From contig JAHQIW010005218.1 in NCBI GenBank assembly GCA_019055375.1, positions 21,864-85,863 on the forward strand: 64,000 nt of DNA, given 5' to 3'. Position numbers and translations under genes: made by a program. The notes under the pieces are model-generated. The model was not told where the DNA came from. It saw only the letters and a program-made list of their open reading frames with translations, and searched no databases. Source of the stretch: Parelaphostrongylus tenuis (Eukaryota > Nematoda > Chromadorea > Rhabditida > Metastrongylidae). Every line of letters begins with the position of its first letter. The first letter of the stretch is position 1. Below, one piece after another: positions 58,064 through 64,000 of the stretch.

Positions 58064-59019
58064 CTATCCAAATGTCTAGTACCTATCTGGTACCAGACAG
58101 GCCTTAGACGTGTCTGGGTGGACAAGCAGCATTGACGCGGTAGAGTGGGAGGCCACTGCGAGTCATTTAAAGGCCAGATTTGCATTCAATCACCTCAAAT
58201 GAAGTTTAAAGTTGAAGACAAATTCACGACGCATCCTTCAGGGATTGATCAACGCCGATAGCTTTTATCCCTTTATCCTTTGTATTAATATAATTGGAAA
58301 TCTTTGCAAAATATGCAGCTAGCTGTAGAGAAAGGCAGCTCATTGATTACGACATTATCTATGCTCTACACCTTTATTCATTCTTAGAATTTTGTCTTCC
58401 ATTGAAAGTGAGTGACGAATTTGAAAATTATCGAGCTTTTGGAGTATCATAGTAGCACTAATCTAACAATATAAGACCACTGCGCGCTATGTGGATTGAC
58501 AAAGTCATTCATTTTAACACCAACCTACTGTCATGCGAATGCGGAAAACCGCCTCTATTCTGACCTGCACATCTATCAATAAATCGGTGCTTCCTTCTTA
58601 AGTAAGCACAAAGCTAAATGGAAAGTATACGTAACAGTGGCTTTTATTTTGGCACCTTCGCCTTTTTAGAGCTTCGAGATATAGAAGCTTTCAAATTACT
58701 GGTGATGAATAATTGGTTGGAGTCTTACAACCATGTGGTATCGTTCAAGGCAAGCACATCGTCATATTGACAGCAGATTGACTGTCCGTACACATAACGC
58801 GAGTAAAATCTATTTATCACTTTCGTACATTCTCTTTCTCTGTATCCGACATCTTCTAAGCGACTAACGTGGCGCGTTTACTCGCTCCAAGATTATTACG
58901 ATGACTTTTGCTTTACGACCAACAAATAATGAACACCCGAAAAAAATACTGAATATATTACACTCCAAAAAATATGACGTAATAAGAACTTTTATCTACT
59001 TGATTCTTACGGGAAGACA

Positions 59020-59155
59020 GAGTAGTGCGCAATGATGCAATCTACATCAAGCAAATTCGGGCAACTTTTCATCGCTTTTCCTGAAGTCCACATTGGAGCG
59101 CCTTAGCTCGGTTGTGCCCAAGATCGCCAGGAGAACTACGCCTGCAAACATCCTA
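59020..59155 (-). pseudogene. Possible signal-peptide ORF of fragment D
   Basis: On - it reads MFAGVVLLAILGTTELRRSN, then VDFRKSDEKLPEFA and a stop. It is a hydrophobic leader paralogous to the 59,789 ORF. The distance to exon 6 of D is about 1 kb. Membership in the astacin gene is inferred from position only. Confidence 0.4.
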
Positions 59156-59788
59156 CGTCAGTTTTGATGAAATTGTAAAATCAATTCAAAGAAGATGAAG
59201 TTCACAGTGTTTCGGTTCTGCTGTTATTCATGTATTATCCTACCCTTCACGCCTCACACAATACTATTTTCTTCATATATAGTATGACAATTTCTAGGAA
59301 CTGCGTAATTTAATAGTTTAGGTCAAAATTAAAACCGATTCTCAGCTCCACCGAGTACGAAGAAGCAAAAATCGCACTTGCCGTCGGAAAGAGATGTATC
59401 TCTCTTAGTTAATTGTGCAATCATCCAGCGTCGATTTGTAATATCGAATGTATGGCCCAATTCCAAGGAATTATCAATGCCAAAAGCTTTTACTTTCATT
59501 CTACTGAATTCTAAGAAATCCAGAAAGTTACTAGAAGAGATTTATTTCGCTCTGTTGACATATGCGATTTTTGCTTTTCGACCTCGGTGGGCTGTCCACG
59601 TCTTAATCAAAAGATCCCTTGACAAAAGTAGTTGCAGCGTGGGAAAAATTTGTCATAATATAATGTGAAGAAAAAAGCATCATATAAATTATGAAGGGTA
59701 GGATAACGCATGAATAATGCAGTAGCGAAACACGGAGAACTCCATCTTATTCAAATTAATTGCACAATTTCTTCATGATTGACGTAGA

Positions 59789-60028
59789 ATGTTGGCAGCG
59801 ATAGCTCTGCTTACGATATTGGGTATAACCGAGCTAAGGAGCTCCCATGTGGACTTAAGGAAGAGTGATGAAGAGGAGCCCGAACCTTGTTTGATGATAG
59901 ATTGCATCATTACTACTACTCTATATTCCCGCGAGAATCTAGTAAATAGAACATCTTGTTACGTTCATAATCTATTTTCATATTCTCTCTCAAGTGTTCA
60001 ATGTATGATGGATATCAAGCAAAGGTAA
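59789..60028 (+). CDS. Possible signal-peptide exon of fragment E
   Basis: MLAAIALLTILGITELRSSH, then VDLRKSDEEEPEPCLMIDC. The leader is hydrophobic and then strongly acidic. The mirrored copy conserves MxAxxxLLxILGxTELRxSxVDxRKSDE, which suggests former coding. The true 3' exon border is not visible and may fall well before 60,028. It is not similar to exon 1 of B' or C. Confidence 0.4.
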   Translation: MLAAIALLTILGITELRSSHVDLRKSDEEEPEPCLMIDCIITTTLYSRENLVNRTSCYVHNLFSYSLSSVQCMMDIKQR

Positions 60029-60649
60029 ACATAATATTGCCTGAAGTGAATAAAGCGCCACGTTGGTCGCTTAGAAGATATCGCATATACATTTACATAT
60101 ATCTTGAGTACATCGAAAGGGAACTTCTACGAAGAAGTGATAAAACCAGATTTGTTACTGGCGCCTGTGTACCGGCAGCCGATATGAGAGTCGATGTTCC
60201 AGTACTCACCCGTGTGTCTGCCCATGTGAACCTGACTTATACACACCCACAATAGATGTGAGAATCTATCCAGTTAATCGTCACCACTGATTTAACAGCT
60301 TTTAAACTTCAAAGGTCTGAGAAGACGAAATTGCCAAAATAGTAGCTACTGTTGCGTATGCTGTATATTTAGTCTTATGCCTGCTTGAGAGTGAAACTTC
60401 AATTCATTGATCAATATTCACGTAAAAAAACGGTCTTCAGCAATTGGATGATAGTTGATCGGCGTTGAGATGGATGATTTCGTAATCCACCTAGTTCGCA
60501 GTGGTGTTATGCTGATTGAGGAGTGCTAATTTAAAATCTAGAAGTGTCACATTTTTCAAATTTGTCGCCAAAGTGATCACACCATGTTTAGCAAGCGTTT
60601 TCGTAATTTAACATTCAGTAGTAAGTCAAATTGTCATACAAAATTTCGA

Positions 60650-60756
60650 TATAATCGTCCAACACGAGCTGTTTCATGTAATCGGATTGCCTCACGAGCA
60701 TAATAGATACGACACGCACAACTACATCAGAATTATAAACGAAAATATTTTGCCAG
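60650..60756 (+). pseudogene. Astacin fragment E, exon 6 with complete zinc motif
   Basis: It reads VQHELFHVIGLPHEHNRYD, then THNYIRIINENILP: HExxHxxGxxHE is complete. The border is CCAG|TTAAAT where other copies have GTTCAT or similar, so the donor G is lost. No Met-turn, exon 8 or ShKT exon follows in the window. Confidence 0.7.
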
Positions 60757-61344
60757 TTAAATCATACCAATGATTCACATTTTTCCCCATCAGAGTTGTT
60801 GAACCTGGACAGTTTGAAAGATCAACTTTCCAGCAATTGGAACATTTTTTTTTGAGAACCTTGACTCTTTGATGAAGAACACGATTACGTAAAATTGCTC
60901 TAAATAAACTGTCGTTTTTATTATAACATCTTCTGAAACATTCTTTCTAAACAGAACGACTCTGCTCTTGTAATATAAAACCTTGGTAAACGTTAAAAGA
61001 ACTTTTACCTGGCTTTTCCAAATCATTGAATGTATTTCAGGTGTAACAGGTCCTTAAAGGAAGCGTCTCCCACAACATATGTCTAAGGTGACAAGATGGG
61101 CTGCCGCGATGATCGGTCGATTTTCGACCGGTCTTATCAAAGTGCGACTTTCTTATCCAATTCGGAATTGTTTCTTCGCTTTGCACGAATCCTCTGGATA
61201 AAACGCATGACTCTGCTACCAAATGACTCTAAATACCTTTGTTTTGTCATGAATACGGATAGATCAATCATCGTTATGATCACTTTGATGAAATTTCAGA
61301 AGAGGAGAACGTCCTAATTGATTCAAACACTGGCTCGAAGACAT

Positions 61345-61498
61345 TCAGATACTACGAGATTTCTTTACACGTTCAGATGCTCGAAAGTTGGGGCCATCGC
61401 GAAAGCCCACCTTGTCATCCAATGAGCCGTAATTTGGCCAATGGCCATTTGCCCACGTATGTGAATCAAACTTAATTTCCCTGATGAACTGCAGAGAA
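61345..61498 (-). CDS. Unrecognised exon-like ORF
   Basis: After tttctctgcag on - it reads FIREIKFDSHTWANGHWPNY, then GSLDDKVGFRDGPNFRASER and a stop soon after. The composition (Trp, Gly, Asn-rich) looks protein-like, but no family is recognised. The stop would make it a terminal exon, or a donor is missed. Confidence 0.3.
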
Positions 61499-62803
61499 AC
61501 GGTTTTTATAGAGAATAAACACAGCATTGGACTCAGCAAGCACTACGCTATCGAATTGTTGCTAATAGTCAAGAAAAAGCTCGGTGCGGTGAGAAAAGCG
61601 CGAGTGTGAAGCAGAGGAGATTTCGTTTTGTAACAGCGCCAAAAAAGCCCTTTTGAAATTTGGCCACGTAGGGCTGAACCCATAAAACTCCTTGTAGCTT
61701 TGCTGACTTTGTAACGTTGAAAAAACCTTATTTTGGCTCAAAAATTTTGTTTGAGAGCATAGTCCTTACCTTCTATACTGATCCAGGTGACTGTTACTTC
61801 GTAGATATTTCAAATAGCTGTTCAACATGCAATGGTTTAAGTCTCCTATTTCCTCTTCTGCTGTGCACACATACCAGGCGATTCGCTAAATGTGTTCACC
61901 CTTAAGGTTCGCGTCTATCGCATATGATAACAACCGATTGCCGCGACACGCGCGAGAGAAATTGTATTGGCAAGCGTAGCGTCTCCTTGAATAGTAGAAT
62001 TTGTGCTTCAAAGAGGCGATGGCGTAATTGAATGACGGAACATCAAAAAACGGAGTTCCATGAGATTTTTTAGTAGAGAAAATGCCAGTATGCCATAGGA
62101 TTACAGTTTTTTGCCTTAATCTATTCTTATCTATGCATTTCCGTTGAAAATACTTATTTCAATACTAGTCTCGGAAAATCTTTAAAGTGATGTTTTTGTT
62201 GAGTAAGACGCCTAGTTGTCATAGAAAGTCTTTAATTTTCATTTCGCGTTCTATGAAGTGAGATCGCATCCTGTGGAATGTGCTCATGCCTTCATCACCG
62301 AACAGATCTTTTTCGCTGCACTCTTAGTAATCGTTTGATAGTTAGAGAAATCGAGATTGAAATGTTAGGTTTGGTTTCGGAAAAGCTTTTTTTTTAGTGC
62401 GCAGTATCAACGAGTAAAAGAACCGACCCCGCCTCCGAGGTGATTAGTGCGTCTAGCGCTTTGCATGAACTTCGCCACGAATTTTGATGATAATATGAAA
62501 ACTTGAATGATGGAAGCAGCTCATCGTTACAAGCGGACGGCATGCTACCGAAAAGATTCTTCTGAAGACATTTGTAGTGACATTAACGCCCTCGTTTTCC
62601 AAGGAACCGTGTTATTCAACAGGAGCGACATTCTTGGAAGAATCATGTCATATTTAATTTTTTTTTTGAGCTCCTGTCTTCAACCTGTGGAAGTTGAAAC
62701 ATCTTTTCCCACTCATTTTTCTGCGCATTACCATCGATAAACTTGCATTTTCTGCAATGAACTTTCGTATCGGGAAAGCACACAGTTAGTTCGTAGAAGT
62801 CGA

Positions 62804-63077
62804 GTGGCTTCTCCGCACCTAAACATTGCGTCGTCTTTTACGCATCCCGTCGTTATCAAAGAGTCAGAGAGGATTCACGGTAATGACATCTTCTTTGATG
62901 ACAACTTCGACGGTATACTTTTGAAGATAGTGGATGCGGAGCGATCGAATAGAGCGAACTATAGATTACGTCTTCGGAGAAAATGCACAACACAATATAC
63001 ATCTCGCTGTCTACAAGACCTTTTATTCGATGAAGCAAAAATGGCATACTTCTCACATTCTCTACCACCAGAAGGTA
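62804..63077 (+). CDS. Unrecognised exon-like ORF
   Basis: It is open for 92 codons (MASPHLNIASSFTHPVVIKE…, HGNDIFFDDNFDG…, FDEAKMAYFSHSLPPEG) to a possible donor AGAAG|GTACAT. The overlapping antisense ORF lowers confidence. No domain recognised. Confidence 0.25.
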
Positions 63078-64000
63078 CATAAATTTGCAGAAAATTGGTC
63101 ATAGAGTTGCGCTCACAAATGCGTCCATATATGCTTTGTAAGTGCACAATGGTGCAAATGTCTTTGTAATAGTTCTTAGAAGTCGACTGGTTCCTTTTAC
63201 TTAAGCGCCAGTGAACTAAACAACGGCCCAATGGTCGGCAGAGGGTGGTTTTCCAAACGAGAATTTTTTTCTTGCGCACTTGTCAATATCCTTCTGGATA
63301 GATTGTTCTTCATCAGCTCGGCATCGTCATCGACCATCTCGTCGTCTCGTTTCCTAGAGAACAATCGAGAGGCTTTCCTGGTGTTTATCTGCAGGCACAA
63401 GATAGCAGTTTATGCATAATATTTATTTAGGTACACTCTTTCTTACAACTGCTAGAAATAATAGCGTTGCAGTAGCATTCAAAGGTTAATGAAGGAAAAT
63501 ATGTTGGAAGTATCAATAATTCTATAGGATAGCATAGGAATGTCTAGTAACAAATCGATATATAATATTTTTTGATGAGCATTTGTATTCCACCCTGAAG
63601 AGTACACTATTCTAGGGGAAGCAGTAGCATTTTTCTGGCTACTGATAACCTTACGGAAGTCTCTTTTATCATCATCTGCCATTAACTAAAGACAAAGTTT
63701 CTTCAGTGGTGAAAAAATGTAAATTTCATTCGAACACAACCACATTGGCATTACAACGCGCCCCGCTCACTCCGCAGCAGCGTCACATACCAGACATATC
63801 AACTTGGAAGTCAAAGGGTTCATGAAGTGCTTTTTTCGTATGTGTAAGATAAGATGGGAGGTATTATGCACTAGTTCATCTGCTACTTGGTTTTCGGTAT
63901 GACGTGATACAGCACTTCGTTAGAAATTTCTTCTAGATGTTCATTATGGACGCCGACACTCAATGAGCTCTATGGCGAAACCTTCATGTAATCTTATTGT

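Larger units (their letters stand above)
57949..60760. repeat. 2.8-kb head-to-head palindrome carrying astacin fragments D and E
   Basis: Left and right halves match in reverse. aagcaaaaatcgca at 59,363 pairs with its complement at 59,563-59,576, the start codons lie at 59,155 (-) and 59,789 (+), and zinc-site exons lie at both outer ends. The centre is about 59,470, with essentially no unique spacer. Confidence 0.7.
60757..64000. other. Right end of window, mostly unassigned
   Basis: Two exon-like ORFs are listed separately. A dispersed-repeat core (gatagttagagaaatcgaga) lies near 62,340. Nothing else is recognised. Confidence 0.4.

Noticed and set aside
60001..60255. ORF with IYIYIYLEYIEREL as a coding exon
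   Set aside because: It is driven by a short TA-rich run, and no mirrored coding conservation was found in the other half of the palindrome.

Overview
The window is repeat-rich, AT-biased eukaryotic DNA with short exons, GT-AG introns and dense retroelements. Protein evidence points to a parasitic clade V (strongylid, probably hookworm-like) nematode: several paralogues of a secreted astacin zinc metalloprotease (peptidase M12A) with a C-terminal ShKT six-cysteine domain, an RTE-type LINE, Penelope-like elements (PLEs) with a GIY-YIG endonuclease, and mariner/Tc1 relics. The species is inferred, not shown. No rRNA, bacterial operon or CRISPR array is present.

Layout. 1-932 (+) holds the 3' end of astacin gene A. 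About 1-9,780 is the left arm of a large inverted duplication whose right arm is about 36,600-48,332. Between the arms lie two tandem astacin pseudogenes on +: B (9,816-17,628) and B' (28,330-35,925). The right arm ends in the 3' exons of gene C on - (47,416-49,623); more upstream-type exons of C lie at 55,872-56,310. At 57.9-60.8 kb a 2.8-kb palindrome centred near 59,470 carries two more decayed, divergent astacin fragments (D on -, E on +). The stretches 17.7-21.0, 22.1-27.6 and 60.8-64 kb hold repeats and a few unrecognised exon-like ORFs.

Gene model from comparing copies: exon 1 signal peptide; exon 2 propeptide; exon 3 end of propeptide and start of the mature enzyme (MPYVIS); exon 4 EAMERI..NTCI (124 nt in three copies); exon 5 not securely found; exon 6 zinc site HExxHxxGxxHE (119 nt); exon 7 Met-turn SxMHY (149 nt); exon 8 end of catalytic domain plus linker; exon 9 ShKT domain and stop. 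Splice phases agree between copies. Most copies are broken in the 5' exons, while exons 6-9 of B' and C are fully open; C has Gln instead of the catalytic Glu (HQLLH).

Mobile DNA: a 5'-inverted RTE insertion with a perfect 13-bp target duplication in intron 3 of B'; a PLE at 36,731-39,546 with an 11-bp target duplication, absent from the matching site in the left arm; truncated PLEs at 11.5-12.6, 51.5-52.7 and 53.3-53.55 kb; hammerhead-ribozyme-like cores in PLE 3' ends; internally deleted mariner elements, Tc1-like relics and foldback elements present in both arms; GTGATA arrays; and a tRNA-derived inverted SINE pair. No gene in the window can be called complete and functional from sequence alone.
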